Source of the DNA: Crocinitomicaceae bacterium
Lineage (GTDB): Bacteria; Bacteroidota; Bacteroidia; Flavobacteriales_D; Parvicellaceae
Assembly (NCBI GenBank): GCA_002723085.1
Contig: PBNK01000037.1
Location: 1-43,361 of the forward strand
DNA length: 43,361 nt
Direction of reading: 5' to 3'
Positions 24,107 through 32,860 of this stretch are shown in pieces (positions within the stretch are counted from its first letter, which is position 1; each line of letters opens with the position of its first letter). The notes under the pieces are model-generated. The model saw only the letters and a list, made by a program, of their open reading frames with translations, was not told where the DNA came from and did not search any database. Position numbers and translations under genes: made by a program.

Positions 24107-26155
24107 TTATTGAACAATAATCTTTTTAATTAACCTTTCATTTTTCGTTTCTATAATCATAAAATATATTCCAGATTGATTTATAGTAATTGAGTTTCTG
24201 TTTGAATTGTAATTTACTGATTCAGTTTTATTGAGTAGTTGACCTTTGCTGTTAAATACCCTAATGTTATTAATTTTATCTGAGTGTTTTATTTCAATTT
24301 CTTGATTAGATTGAACTGGATTTGGATATAAAACAACATCTTCATTTTTAATATTACTTAAACTTGTAACCTCGTTATTTATATAAAAACTTTCAGATAT
24401 AGTGTTGCCAAAATTCCCATTTCCATTAACTATAGTAGCATTAGTAAAATCTTTAATTGTCCAAGATCCATTAGCTCCCATTCCATTACCTCCACTATCT
24501 ATTATTGTAAATTCATAACATTCAAATAAAAATAAATTCAAGATTTGATTAATAGTAGTGTTTGCATCCACCCCACCTCCACTTGGGTCACAATTATAAG
24601 GACCTCCGCTGTATAAAATTAATCCGCTAGGTGCTGTAATTTTCCATGTTGTTTCGTTGCAAAAATCATCTAAATTTAAAGTTAATGTTAGTGGTGATGT
24701 AGCATTAGGTGTGCAAGACGGTGTTCCAAGTTTAAGAACATATGCATCAAAATCTCCTATAGAAGTATTGTTGTTTGTTGTAGGGCCTGGGTTAAAATCA
24801 ACTTCATTTTGGAAATCACCACAAATTAAATAATTGCCTTGATTATCTAATGTGAAATCATTCACGCAGTCATCTCCAACTGAGCCTAATGTAATGGCGT
24901 TAATGAAATTCCCATTTTCGTCTAATTTTTGAATTATAATATCCATAAATCCATTGCTAGTAATAGTTTGTGATGCAGTTCCGGGATTAATGTCCGAAAT
25001 ACCTCTAAAAAATCCAGCAGTTAAGACATTTCCATATTGATCTACTTTAATGCTGTTTCCTCTGTTAAAATTGTTGTTTCCAAAGCTTTTAACCCATGTG
25101 AAATCCCCAAGATTAGAAAGCTTTAAGGTATACACATCTTCATAACCTATTGATGATAGGTTGTAACTGCCATTGTTGGGGTCAAAATCTACAGTTTCAC
25201 TAAAATAACCTGTTAAGTATACATTTCCATAGCTGTCCGTTTCAATATCTGTTGCACCATCGTTTCCATTTCCACCAATTGATTTTGTAAAAATCATATT
25301 TCCAGAAAAATTAAGTTTTTCTATAAATATATCTTCATTTCCATTAGATGTTAAATTAGTTACGCTATTGGTTGGGTTAAAGTCAGCTGTTCCTTCAAAC
25401 GTTCCAGTTATGTATACAAATCCAAAGTTGTCAATTGATAGGCTGGTGGCAACGTCATTATCACTTCCCCCCATTGTGTTAACACTTGAAAAATTGCCTA
25501 AAAAGTTTAATTTCAATACATAAATATCTTCTCCACCAGCAGATGTTTTTGAACTAGTTCCTGCTCCATCATTAAAGTCAACTGTACTTCTAAATGATCC
25601 GGCTATCCATACATTTCCAAATGAGTCTACCGAAATGGCATTTCCATAGTCAAAATTACTTCCACCAAAGCTGTAACACCAACCAAAATCTCCATTCATA
25701 TCAAGTTTTAATACGAAAGCATCATATTGCCCATTAGACGTTTTGTTTTCTGTACCTGAACCAGGATTAAAATCTACAGTCCCTTTAAAAACTCCAGTAA
25801 TGTAAACATTTCCACTGTTGTCTATTGCTATGTCTTTTCCGTAATCAAAATTACTTCCTCCAATTGTTTTTGCCCACTCTAAATTTCCATTGGAATTGAA
25901 TTTTTGAATATAAATATCACTTTCACCATTTGAAGTTATCACTGAGCTTGATAAACCAGGATCTATATCAATAGTGTTTCTAAATGAACCGGTAACATAA
26001 ACGTTGTTGTTTTGATCAGATACTACAGCATTGGCGTGTTCAACGCTATAACTTCCAATAGAGTTACACCAATGGTATTCTTGAGTAATGAAAACGTTGA
26101 ACAGCCCATTTAAATAAATAAAACCAATCAGTACAATTTGTTTGAAAAGGCTCAC
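24107..26155 (-). CDS. SBBP-repeat beta-propeller protein with T9SS type A tail
   Basis: Secreted 682-residue protein. A hydrophobic N-terminus (1-23) is followed by about eight SBBP-type repeats (about 36-475), each around 55 residues with the pattern DNxGNVYxTGxFxGTVDFNPGxGTxxxTSNGxxDxFxxKL. A Cys-containing beta domain (about 478-590, with SGGPYNCDPSGGG and DSGGNGMG) and a type A Por_Secre_tail (VLYPNPVQSNQEIEI to KRLIKKIIVQ) complete it. Start is GTG; no alternative Met is near. It lies 23 bases after the upstream PKD/T9SS gene and 48 bases before the SiaB-like gene, so all four minus-strand genes could be one transcript. Function unknown; surface propeller. Confidence 0.88.
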   Translation of the reverse strand: MSLFKQIVLIGFIYLNGLFNVFITQEYHWCNSIGSYSVEHANAVVSDQNNNVYVTGSFRNTIDIDPGLSSSVITSNGESDIYIQKFNSNGNLEWAKTIGGSNFDYGKDIAIDNSGNVYITGVFKGTVDFNPGSGTENKTSNGQYDAFVLKLDMNGDFGWCYSFGGSNFDYGNAISVDSFGNVWIAGSFRSTVDFNDGAGTSSKTSAGGEDIYVLKLNFLGNFSSVNTMGGSDNDVATSLSIDNFGFVYITGTFEGTADFNPTNSVTNLTSNGNEDIFIEKLNFSGNMIFTKSIGGNGNDGATDIETDSYGNVYLTGYFSETVDFDPNNGSYNLSSIGYEDVYTLKLSNLGDFTWVKSFGNNNFNRGNSIKVDQYGNVLTAGFFRGISDINPGTASQTITSNGFMDIIIQKLDENGNFINAITLGSVGDDCVNDFTLDNQGNYLICGDFQNEVDFNPGPTTNNNTSIGDFDAYVLKLGTPSCTPNATSPLTLTLNLDDFCNETTWKITAPSGLILYSGGPYNCDPSGGGVDANTTINQILNLFLFECYEFTIIDSGGNGMGANGSWTIKDFTNATIVNGNGNFGNTISESFYINNEVTSLSNIKNEDVVLYPNPVQSNQEIEIKHSDKINNIRVFNSKGQLLNKTESVNYNSNRNSITINQSGIYFMIIETKNERLIKKIIVQ

Positions 26156-26178
26156 TTATTTTTTTGATTTAAAATTTA

Positions 26179-27960
26179 TTAATGTTGAATAACTATTTTT
26201 TGTTGGATGTTTTCTTTATTTGATTTTCCAATTATGATATATTGACCGTTTTGTAAGTCATTTATATCAATAATAAATGGAGATTGATTTGGTGAATATC
26301 TTGAAACCAATCTTCCAGACATATCAAAAATATCAATTTCATAAATAGCTAAGCTTTGGGGCCAAAGTACTGAAACTATATCTTTAGCAGGGTTAGGGAA
26401 GCACCACCATTTAGCATTACTTTCTTCGACTCCAACACTGTAGGTATAAGGGCTAGTAACATATTTGCAACCAGTGGTTAAATCTAAAATCATAGCACTA
26501 TAATCGCCACTGTTTGTTGGGCTAAAAGTAGTTGAGTTTGCACCAGGAATTAATATACCGTTTTCATACCAACTTACTGAATGCCCTACTGGAATAACCG
26601 TATATAAATCTAAATTAGCATTCATATCAATTGAGTAGCTTATGGATGGATCACAATAAACTATATATATGCTGTCTGAAATGGAAGAACATCCAAAACT
26701 ATTGTATGCAATTACGTAATAATTACCAGTACTCATGATGGTGTCTATTGGATCAGAATGTCCTGCTATCATGTTTGAATCTAAGTACCATTGTAAAATA
26801 AATTGTGAAGAATCTGTGTACACAATGTAGTTTGCAGAATCGTATACAATATTAGGAATTCCAGGGCTATTGCCTACAGAAATTGTATCGGCACTCTGTA
26901 CAGATGGAACAGGGTTAACTTGTTGATAACCGATTACTGTAGATACTGTTGCATTTGAACCTGCAGTACAATTGGAGCAACTAACAAAGTTCATAACATG
27001 CGTACCTAGGTTATCATCAGAACCAAAAACAACTTCAGATTGATTACAAGTTGCAGCTGTTTGATCACCATCAAAAACAGTTAATTCATAGTTTTTATTA
27101 GGGTCAAGATTTATATTTACTGGCCATGTTATTGGGTCGTCTTCATTGCATTCAATTGAAGATTGATAGATTAATGTTCCATCTTCATAGATAATAAAAT
27201 AAGGGTCAGGATCATTTCCATTTGTATAAACAAATGGTATGTATTCAGGTCCCCAACCACCACTTATGTTTTCAATGGTGACTTCAGTCAGCGTATATAC
27301 ATCTAGTGTGTCAATGTTTGAATAAGCAGTATAACTGATGGGGTAGCTGCCTGGATTTGTATAAGTTTGCGTTGGAGGAGTTTCTAAATTACTAGATTGA
27401 CCGTTTCCAAAATCCCATTCGTATAAAATTAAACCAGGATTGTTGTTTGTGAAGTCAACATCTAGAGGGGCACATCCAACACCTGTACTTGAAGTAAAAC
27501 CTGTGTTTCCAACAGCTGCACTGTTAATGGTAAGACTTATTTGGAAATCAATGGGAATATTATCGATGTTTTGACCAGAAGCAATTACATCAACTAAAAT
27601 GCCTACATCAATATCAAATGTTCCAGTTGTTAGAGGAGCTCCAAAAATATTAATACATCCATACTGATTGTTTTGAGGATTGTAATTGCATCCGTTAGAA
27701 GAATTGTTGCAAATCCAGTCTAAACCAACAGGAAGAGCAATACTTATTATTTCAAAGTTTTGTATGGTTGCACCCATTGTATCTAATGGCATAACAAAGG
27801 TTATGTCTTCAGAATAGGCTTGTCCTGCATATCCATCAGGAAGGGGATTAGGATATATTCCAGGAGCAGTATAGGTGTAATCAATAGTACATTGTCCTGT
27901 ACTATTGTTGATTATGGAAAAAGAAAATAAAAGGCAAAAGATGTAAGGTGAAAACTTCAT
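26179..27960 (-). CDS. PKD-domain secreted protein with T9SS type A tail
   Basis: A 593-residue exported protein. It has an N-terminal signal peptide (1-22), a beta domain (GQAYSEDITFVMP, putative Ig-like), a PKD domain with the WDFGNGQSS core and PGSYPISYTAYS, and further beta/Ig-like Cys-containing modules with repeated DSI/SYSI-type strands such as CSSISDSIYIVYCDPS. It ends in a type A sorting domain (WWCFPNPAKDIVSVLWP ... EIDIFDMSGRLVS ... KIVIQH). ATG start with no clear consensus promoter in the 79 bases upstream. No catalytic motif was seen. Probably an adhesive or structural surface protein. Confidence 0.88.
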   Translation of the reverse strand: MKFSPYIFCLLFSFSIINNSTGQCTIDYTYTAPGIYPNPLPDGYAGQAYSEDITFVMPLDTMGATIQNFEIISIALPVGLDWICNNSSNGCNYNPQNNQYGCINIFGAPLTTGTFDIDVGILVDVIASGQNIDNIPIDFQISLTINSAAVGNTGFTSSTGVGCAPLDVDFTNNNPGLILYEWDFGNGQSSNLETPPTQTYTNPGSYPISYTAYSNIDTLDVYTLTEVTIENISGGWGPEYIPFVYTNGNDPDPYFIIYEDGTLIYQSSIECNEDDPITWPVNINLDPNKNYELTVFDGDQTAATCNQSEVVFGSDDNLGTHVMNFVSCSNCTAGSNATVSTVIGYQQVNPVPSVQSADTISVGNSPGIPNIVYDSANYIVYTDSSQFILQWYLDSNMIAGHSDPIDTIMSTGNYYVIAYNSFGCSSISDSIYIVYCDPSISYSIDMNANLDLYTVIPVGHSVSWYENGILIPGANSTTFSPTNSGDYSAMILDLTTGCKYVTSPYTYSVGVEESNAKWWCFPNPAKDIVSVLWPQSLAIYEIDIFDMSGRLVSRYSPNQSPFIIDINDLQNGQYIIIGKSNKENIQQKIVIQH

Positions 27961-28039
27961 TTGTTATGTCTAAATTACTACTCTGAAAACAACAAGTTAC
28001 AAATTAATTTCAAATGAGTTGTTTTTAAAGTAAATCTAA

Positions 28040-28228
28040 TTAGTTGAAAAATATAGGCATTTTGTTAATTTGAGTGTTAGCATTAAAATTATTTAATTTT
28101 GATAATTGACTGCTAACATTTTCTAAAAGTAAGTCAATTTCATTTTCTGATTTTAATTCTAATTTTTCTTTAATATTAAATAATTTAAAGAAACTTTCTA
28201 AAAATGCTATTTTTTCAAAAATGCTCAT
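28040..28228 (-). CDS. Small hypothetical protein
   Basis: A 62-residue frame with ATG start, rich in Lys, Leu, Glu and Asn with short amphipathic helices, and no motif I recognise. It fills most of the gap between plsC and the PKD/T9SS gene. A promoter-like TTG-N17-TATTATTG lies just upstream on the minus strand, one base off TAnnTTTG. AT-rich sequence makes short open frames easy to find, so the coding status is uncertain. Confidence 0.4.
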   Translation of the reverse strand: MSIFEKIAFLESFFKLFNIKEKLELKSENEIDLLLENVSSQLSKLNNFNANTQINKMPIFFN

Positions 28229-28320
28229 AATATGAATTTACAATAATACTATGTAATAATTATACCAATTTATTTGAGTTTACTTTTTTTGGGTTTGAAA
28301 GGATTAAATTAAAGGATGAA

Positions 28321-29025
28321 TTAAATGATTTCTTTATGAATTTTAACAATTTTATTTTTAGTTTCTTGTTTCAAACTCTCAATGTCATTAAATTTTTTGC
28401 TTTCTATTATTTGACCAAAATTTATTTTTATAATTCCTTTTTTTAGACGAAAACTACCAGGTTTATTAATGCTATAAGATCCTTCAATTGCAATTGGAAT
28501 AATGTTAATGTTATTTTGTTTAGCAATAAAAAAACTTCCTTTTTTAAAAGGTTTGATGTTTCCATCAATTGATCTTTTTCCTTCAGGGAATGTTACAACA
28601 TTTCTTCCATTTAAAATTAATTCCCCTGCATTGTTCATGCTTTTAATTGCACTTTCTCTATTTGATCTATCTACAAAAATCATTCCTGCTAATTGCATAT
28701 ACCATCCAAGGAAAGGTATTTTTTTTAATTCTTTTTTAGCAATAAAATAAATGGGTCTATCTAATGATACGTAAAGAGCAATAATGTCAAAATTAGATTG
28801 GTGGTTTGCGCAAAAAATTACAGGTTTAGTTATTTCATTTAGTTGATGATTGTTATGAGATTCAATTTGAACACCAACAATTTTACATATTACCTTAGCC
28901 CAAAGGTTTTTACAAAACCAGAAGCCAATTTTTTTAGAAAAAACTAAACATATTCCTCCTAAAATTGCAGTGTATATTGTGCAAAAAGAAATCCCAATTA
29001 ATTGAAAAAAATTTAGTACAGACAT
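28321..29025 (-). CDS. plsC: 1-acyl-sn-glycerol-3-phosphate acyltransferase (PlsC family)
   Basis: Membrane-associated acyltransferase that adds the second acyl chain to lysophosphatidic acid, or a related lyso-lipid. The 234 residues contain an N-terminal membrane segment (about 8-32), the HX4D catalytic motif in CANHQSNFD (H75, D80), FVDRSNRESA, and the acceptor-binding FPEGKRSIDG motif. It follows, after 49 bases, an alpha-oxoamine synthase gene of the sphingolipid/sulfonolipid class. It may therefore be the housekeeping PlsC or an N- or O-acyltransferase for those lipids. The family is certain, the acceptor is not. Confidence 0.9.
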   Translation of the reverse strand: MSVLNFFQLIGISFCTIYTAILGGICLVFSKKIGFWFCKNLWAKVICKIVGVQIESHNNHQLNEITKPVIFCANHQSNFDIIALYVSLDRPIYFIAKKELKKIPFLGWYMQLAGMIFVDRSNRESAIKSMNNAGELILNGRNVVTFPEGKRSIDGNIKPFKKGSFFIAKQNNINIIPIAIEGSYSINKPGSFRLKKGIIKINFGQIIESKKFNDIESLKQETKNKIVKIHKEII

Positions 29026-29074
29026 GGGTCTGTAAGTAAAGAAAAATAAATGAAAAACTCTTTATGTAGAATTA

Positions 29075-30328
29075 TCATGCATTAGTATTTAATACTTCTT
29101 CAGAATGGTATTCTCCTGCATCTAATTTAACTTTTATTTTTTTGAAAATATCAATGGTATATTCTACATCTTTTAAAGAATGAGCAGCAGTAGGGATTAG
29201 TCTAAGTAAAATCATTCCTTTTGGGACTACAGGATAAACCACAATTGAACAAAAAAGATTATGATTTTCACGAAGGTCAAATGTAAGGTTTGTTGCCTCT
29301 CCTAAAGTACCACTTAACATAACAGGTGTTACACAAGTATTGCTATTTCCTAAGCTAAATCCAGCATCTTTAAGCCCACCTTGAAGAGCATTGGTAATGG
29401 TCCAAAGTTTTTCTCTTTGCTCTTTGCCTTTAAGAAGTTCCAATCTTTTTAATGCTCCTATAACAAGTGGCATTGGCAATGATTTAGCAAAAATTTGAGA
29501 TCTCATATTATATGCTAAATAGTTAATTACATCTTCAGTACTACATACAAAGGCTCCTACACTAGCCATTGATTTAGCAAAAGTTCCAAAAAGAACATCA
29601 ATTTCATCTTGAACTCCTTGGTGTTCGCCAGCTCCTTGTCCTTTTTCACCTAAAGTTCCAAAACCATGAGCATCATCAACAAATAATCTGAAATCATATT
29701 TGCCTGATTTTCTAAATTCAACAATTTCTTTAAGCTTCCCTTGGTCACCACTCATTCCGAAAACACCTTCTGTTACAACTAAAATCCCACCACCAGATTG
29801 CTCAACAAGTTTAGTAGCAACAGCCATTTGTTTATCAAAACTATCCATATCATTGTGAAGAAAAACTTTTCTTTTTCCCTGATGAAGTCTTACTCCATCA
29901 ACCATGCATGCATGAGACTCGCTATCGTAAACAATAACATCGTTTCTTCCTACTAGTGCTTCAATTGCTGACATACATCCTTGATATCCAAAATTAAGAA
30001 GGTACCCAGCTTCTTTGTCCATGAATTTTGCTAATTCATCTTCTAATTGTTCATGTTCTTTTGTTTGACCTGACATCATTCTTGCACCCATTGGATAACC
30101 CAATCCCCAATCTCTAGCAGCATCCGCATCCGCTTTTCTTACTTCAGGAAGGTTAGAAAGGCCTAAATAATTATTAATACTCCATGTTAAAACATCTTTT
30201 CCTTTAAACTTCATAACAGGAGCAATCTCCCCCTCTAATTTTGGAAATGTAAAATAACCATGAGATTCTTTAGCATGTTGACCTAAAGGGCCTCTATTTC
30301 CTTTTATTTTATCAAAAATATCTTTCAT
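29075..30328 (-). CDS. Alpha-oxoamine synthase, PLP-dependent (serine palmitoyltransferase / cysteate acyltransferase class)
   Basis: A 417-residue fold-type I PLP enzyme that condenses an amino acid with an acyl-CoA or acyl-ACP, releasing CO2. The PLP lysine is in FGTFAKSMASVGAF (K252). The cofactor-ring aspartate and histidine lie in FVDDAHGFGTLG (D219, H221), the stacking histidine in YDSESHAC (H139), and INNYLGLSNLPEV is the family's N-terminal mark. No other biotin gene is near, so KBL/BioF roles look unlikely. In Bacteroidota this class includes serine palmitoyltransferase (sphingolipids) and the cysteate-fatty acyltransferase for capnine/sulfonolipids, which in Flavobacterium johnsoniae supports gliding. 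The amino-acid substrate cannot be read from the motifs. A near-consensus promoter lies just upstream, and plsC follows. Confidence 0.85.
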   Translation of the reverse strand: MKDIFDKIKGNRGPLGQHAKESHGYFTFPKLEGEIAPVMKFKGKDVLTWSINNYLGLSNLPEVRKADADAARDWGLGYPMGARMMSGQTKEHEQLEDELAKFMDKEAGYLLNFGYQGCMSAIEALVGRNDVIVYDSESHACMVDGVRLHQGKRKVFLHNDMDSFDKQMAVATKLVEQSGGGILVVTEGVFGMSGDQGKLKEIVEFRKSGKYDFRLFVDDAHGFGTLGEKGQGAGEHQGVQDEIDVLFGTFAKSMASVGAFVCSTEDVINYLAYNMRSQIFAKSLPMPLVIGALKRLELLKGKEQREKLWTITNALQGGLKDAGFSLGNSNTCVTPVMLSGTLGEATNLTFDLRENHNLFCSIVVYPVVPKGMILLRLIPTAAHSLKDVEYTIDIFKKIKVKLDAGEYHSEEVLNTNA

Positions 30329-30361
30329 AATGTAGCTGTTTCAGTACTAGTATTAAGCGTG

Positions 30362-30391
30362 CAAAAGTATAATACTTTAGTTGTTTCTCAA
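30362..30391 (-). promoter_or_regulatory. Strong consensus promoter for the oxoamine synthase-plsC pair
   Basis: The minus strand reads TTTTG, exactly 19 bases, then TACTTTTG, a perfect match to the Bacteroidota -33/-7 consensus (TTG-N19-TAnnTTTG). The -7 element ends 33 bases before the ATG. Best promoter match in the window. Confidence 0.75.
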
Positions 30392-30477
30392 AATCCTAAT
30401 TATGTTTTATTAACAAAAAAAAAAGTAAGTTTTTACTTCAAACTGTAATCTTTAGATTTTTATTATAGATAATAGAT

Positions 30478-30485
30478 TATATTTG
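30478..30485 (+). promoter_or_regulatory. Candidate -7 element for the bamD operon
   Basis: TATATTTG fits TAnnTTTG and ends 11 bases before the bamD ATG. No TTG or TTA lies at the expected upstream distance; a T run is there instead. Confidence 0.4.
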
Positions 30486-30496
30486 GCCTTTCAAAA

Positions 30497-31321
30497 ATGA
30501 AATTATCCTTACTAAAATATAAATCAAATATAATTTTTTTATTCTTATGCGTTCTGTCATTATATGGATGTTCTGAGTATAATAAGATTCTTAAAGGTTC
30601 TGATTATAATTTAAAATATGAAAAAGCCATTGAGTATTATGAAAATAATCAGTGCTATAAATCGCTTCCTCTACTTGATGAATTAATGTCTTATTTTAGA
30701 ATGACCAATAAGGGAGAAGATGTTTATTATTATTATGCTAAGAATCAATATTGTATGGGGGATTATTATTTAGCGGGTTATTATTATAAGAGATTTGTTA
30801 AAAATTTTCCAAGAAGTGAAAGAGCAGAAGAATGTGCGTTTAATGCCGCCATATGTATGATGAATAATTCACCTGATTATTATTTAGATCAATCAGATAG
30901 TTATAAAGCTATTGATGAATTTCAATTGTTTATGAGTAAATATCCTAATAGTTCATTAGTTGATAGTTGTAGTTTTTTAATTAAAGATTTGCGATCAAGA
31001 CTTGAGAGGAAAAGTTTTGAAAAAGCAAAATTGTATTATAAAATGGAAAAATATAGATCAGCTATTATTGCGTTAAATACTACGTTAACTCAATTTCCTG
31101 ACACAAAATTTAGAGAAGATATCTATTTTATGATCTTAAAAGCCAATTTTTTATTCGCTTTTAACAGCGTAGAAACAAAAAAAGTTGAAAGATTTGAGGA
31201 AACAATCAAATCTTATCATAATTTTGTAGATTATTTTAGCGAGAGTAGCAATTTAAAAACAGCAGAAACTTATTTTAACACTAGCGTTAAAGAAATAGAG
31301 AAACTAAAAACACTCAATTAA
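30497..31321 (+). CDS. bamD: Outer-membrane protein assembly factor BamD (lipoprotein)
   Basis: A 274-residue lipoprotein of the BAM complex that inserts beta-barrels into the outer membrane. A type II signal ends in LSLYGC (C25 lipidated), and CSEYNKILKGSDYNLKYEKA follows directly, the typical Bacteroidota BamD start. The rest is an array of tetratricopeptide-like helix pairs (YYYAKNQYCMGDYYLAGYYYKRFVKNFP and similar), with characteristic FPRSERAEECAF and YPNSSLVDSC segments. First gene of bamD-rpoZ-coaBC-DUF4835-dapA. Its TAA overlaps the next ATG as TAATG. Confidence 0.93.
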   Translation: MKLSLLKYKSNIIFLFLCVLSLYGCSEYNKILKGSDYNLKYEKAIEYYENNQCYKSLPLLDELMSYFRMTNKGEDVYYYYAKNQYCMGDYYLAGYYYKRFVKNFPRSERAEECAFNAAICMMNNSPDYYLDQSDSYKAIDEFQLFMSKYPNSSLVDSCSFLIKDLRSRLERKSFEKAKLYYKMEKYRSAIIALNTTLTQFPDTKFREDIYFMILKANFLFAFNSVETKKVERFEETIKSYHNFVDYFSESSNLKTAETYFNTSVKEIEKLKTLN

Positions 31322-31656
31322 TGGCTTACAAAGACAGCACAGCAGAAAAAACTACTATCACCAGAGATTTACGTGATATGGAAGACTCTACAGGTAATAT
31401 TTATGAAACTATTGTAGTTCTTTCAAAAAGATCAAATCAAATTAATGTAGAAATGAAAGAAGAATTGAATCAAAAGCTTGATGAATTCGCAACTTCTACT
31501 GATAACTTGGAAGAGATTTTTGAAAATAGAGAGCAAATTGAGGTTTCGCGTTTTTATGAGCGTTTACCTAAATCTGGCGCTATTGCAATGCAAGAGCTTG
31601 AAGGTGAGGATATTTTCTGGAAACATCCAGAAAATGATGATCAGGAAACAGTCTAA
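31321..31656 (+). CDS. rpoZ: DNA-directed RNA polymerase omega subunit, Bacteroidota type
   Basis: A 111-residue protein matching the divergent omega subunit of Bacteroidota. After a short variable N-terminus comes GNIYETIVVLSKRSNQINVE, the equivalent of the omega core helices that clamp the beta' C-terminus. LDEFATSTDNLEEIFENREQIEVSRFYERLPKSGAIAMQELE follows in two conserved blocks. No signal peptide. Position between bamD and coaBC is conserved in the phylum. Overlap with bamD (TAATG) and 12 bases to coaBC show an operon. Confidence 0.88.
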   Translation: MAYKDSTAEKTTITRDLRDMEDSTGNIYETIVVLSKRSNQINVEMKEELNQKLDEFATSTDNLEEIFENREQIEVSRFYERLPKSGAIAMQELEGEDIFWKHPENDDQETV

Positions 31657-31668
31657 TTTCTTATATAC

Positions 31669-32859
31669 ATGTTAAAGGGCAAAAATGTACTTCTTGCTAT
31701 TACTGGGAGTATTGCGGCCTATAAATCCGCTTACATTGTAAGAGAATTTATAAAAAAAGGTGCTAATATTAAGGTGGTAATGTCCGAGTCATCTACTGAC
31801 TTTATTACTCCTATAACATTATCAACTTTATCTAAAAACCCTGTCATAAAAGATTTTGTTAAGGATAAAAATTCAGGAGAGTGGAATAATCATGTTGATT
31901 TAGGTATTTGGGCTGATGTAATGTTAGTTGCTCCAGCTACGGCTCATACTATTTCAAAACTTTCAAATGGAGAAGCAGATAGTTTCATGTTAGCCACATA
32001 TTTATCTGCTAGATGCCCTGTTTTTGTTGCTCCTGCAATGGATTTAGACATGTATAAACATGCATCAACAAAAAAAAATCTTTTAATATTAAAAGAAAAT
32101 GGTGTTTCAATAATTGAGCCAGATTCTGGAGAATTAGCAAGTGGACTTGAAGGAAAAGGTAGGTTAAAAGAACCAGAAGATATTGTTAATCATATCTATG
32201 ATTATTTTTTAGATAAAGCAACTTTAAAAAAAAATAAAATTATAATTACAGCTGGCCCAACGCACGAAATGATCGACCCAGTTCGTTATATAGGAAATAA
32301 CTCATCAGGAAAAATGGGATTCGCTCTTGCAGAAGAAGCTCAAAAGCGCGGAGCTGAAGTGGTTTTAATAACAGGTCCTGTTGGATTGGAAACTCCCTAT
32401 GGCGTGAAAAGAATTGATATAATATCTGCTGAAGATATGCTCAAAGCTATTAAAAAGGAATATTCACAAGCAAATGTTCTGGTGATGAGTGCGGCTGTAG
32501 CAGATTATCAGCCAATAACTTTTTCAGATAAAAAACTTAAAAAAAAGAATGAAGAAATGTCCATTGAGTTGAAAAAAACTCCTGACATATTAAGAACTTT
32601 AGCTAAATTGAAAAAAAAGCAATTGGTAATTGGTTTTGCTCTTGAGACAAATGATGAAAAAAATAATGCTTATCAAAAAATGAAAAATAAAAACTTGGAT
32701 GCTATTGTTTTAAATTCATTAAATGATAAAGGTGCAGGTTTTGGATACGATACTAATAAAATTACATTATTAACTCCTAATAAAGAGTTAGAATTCGATT
32801 TAAAATCAAAAATGGATGTTGCTGCTGATATTATGAATTTTATTGAAGAATGCATTTAA
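31669..32859 (+). CDS. coaBC: Bifunctional phosphopantothenoylcysteine decarboxylase/phosphopantothenate--cysteine ligase
   Basis: Coenzyme A biosynthesis: the ligase joins 4'-phosphopantothenate to cysteine using CTP, and the FMN decarboxylase then removes CO2. The decarboxylase half (1-175) has LLAITGSIAAYKS, NHVDLGIWADVMLVAPATAHTI with the active-site His, and APAMDLDMYKH in place of the PXMNXXMW motif. The clamp reads GELASGLEGKGRL, with Ser158 where E. coli CoaC has its catalytic Cys. The ligase half (from about 185) starts IIITAGPTHEMIDPVRYIGNNSSGKMGFA and carries MSAAVADYQP and VIGFALETND. The 396-residue length is normal. Confidence 0.95.
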   Translation: MLKGKNVLLAITGSIAAYKSAYIVREFIKKGANIKVVMSESSTDFITPITLSTLSKNPVIKDFVKDKNSGEWNNHVDLGIWADVMLVAPATAHTISKLSNGEADSFMLATYLSARCPVFVAPAMDLDMYKHASTKKNLLILKENGVSIIEPDSGELASGLEGKGRLKEPEDIVNHIYDYFLDKATLKKNKIIITAGPTHEMIDPVRYIGNNSSGKMGFALAEEAQKRGAEVVLITGPVGLETPYGVKRIDIISAEDMLKAIKKEYSQANVLVMSAAVADYQPITFSDKKLKKKNEEMSIELKKTPDILRTLAKLKKKQLVIGFALETNDEKNNAYQKMKNKNLDAIVLNSLNDKGAGFGYDTNKITLLTPNKELEFDLKSKMDVAADIMNFIEECI

Positions 32860-32860
32860 T

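Noticed and set aside
24700-26050. Regular repeats of about 165 bases, at first glance like a CRISPR or satellite array.
   Set aside because: They are in-frame SBBP protein repeats of about 55 residues with codon-level divergence, inside a single long gene. There are no identical short repeats or spacers.
30421-30440. Hairpin AAGTAA/TTACTT followed on the minus strand by a run of ten T, terminator-like.
   Set aside because: It lies between two divergent genes, where no minus-strand transcript is expected to end. The stem is all A/T apart from one pair, so it is probably a chance product of AT-rich sequence.
32843-32860. TTG start for the DUF4835 protein, inside coaBC.
   Set aside because: The ATG at 32861 gives a proper signal peptide directly after the coaBC stop. 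The upstream extension (MKNAFN) would spoil it.
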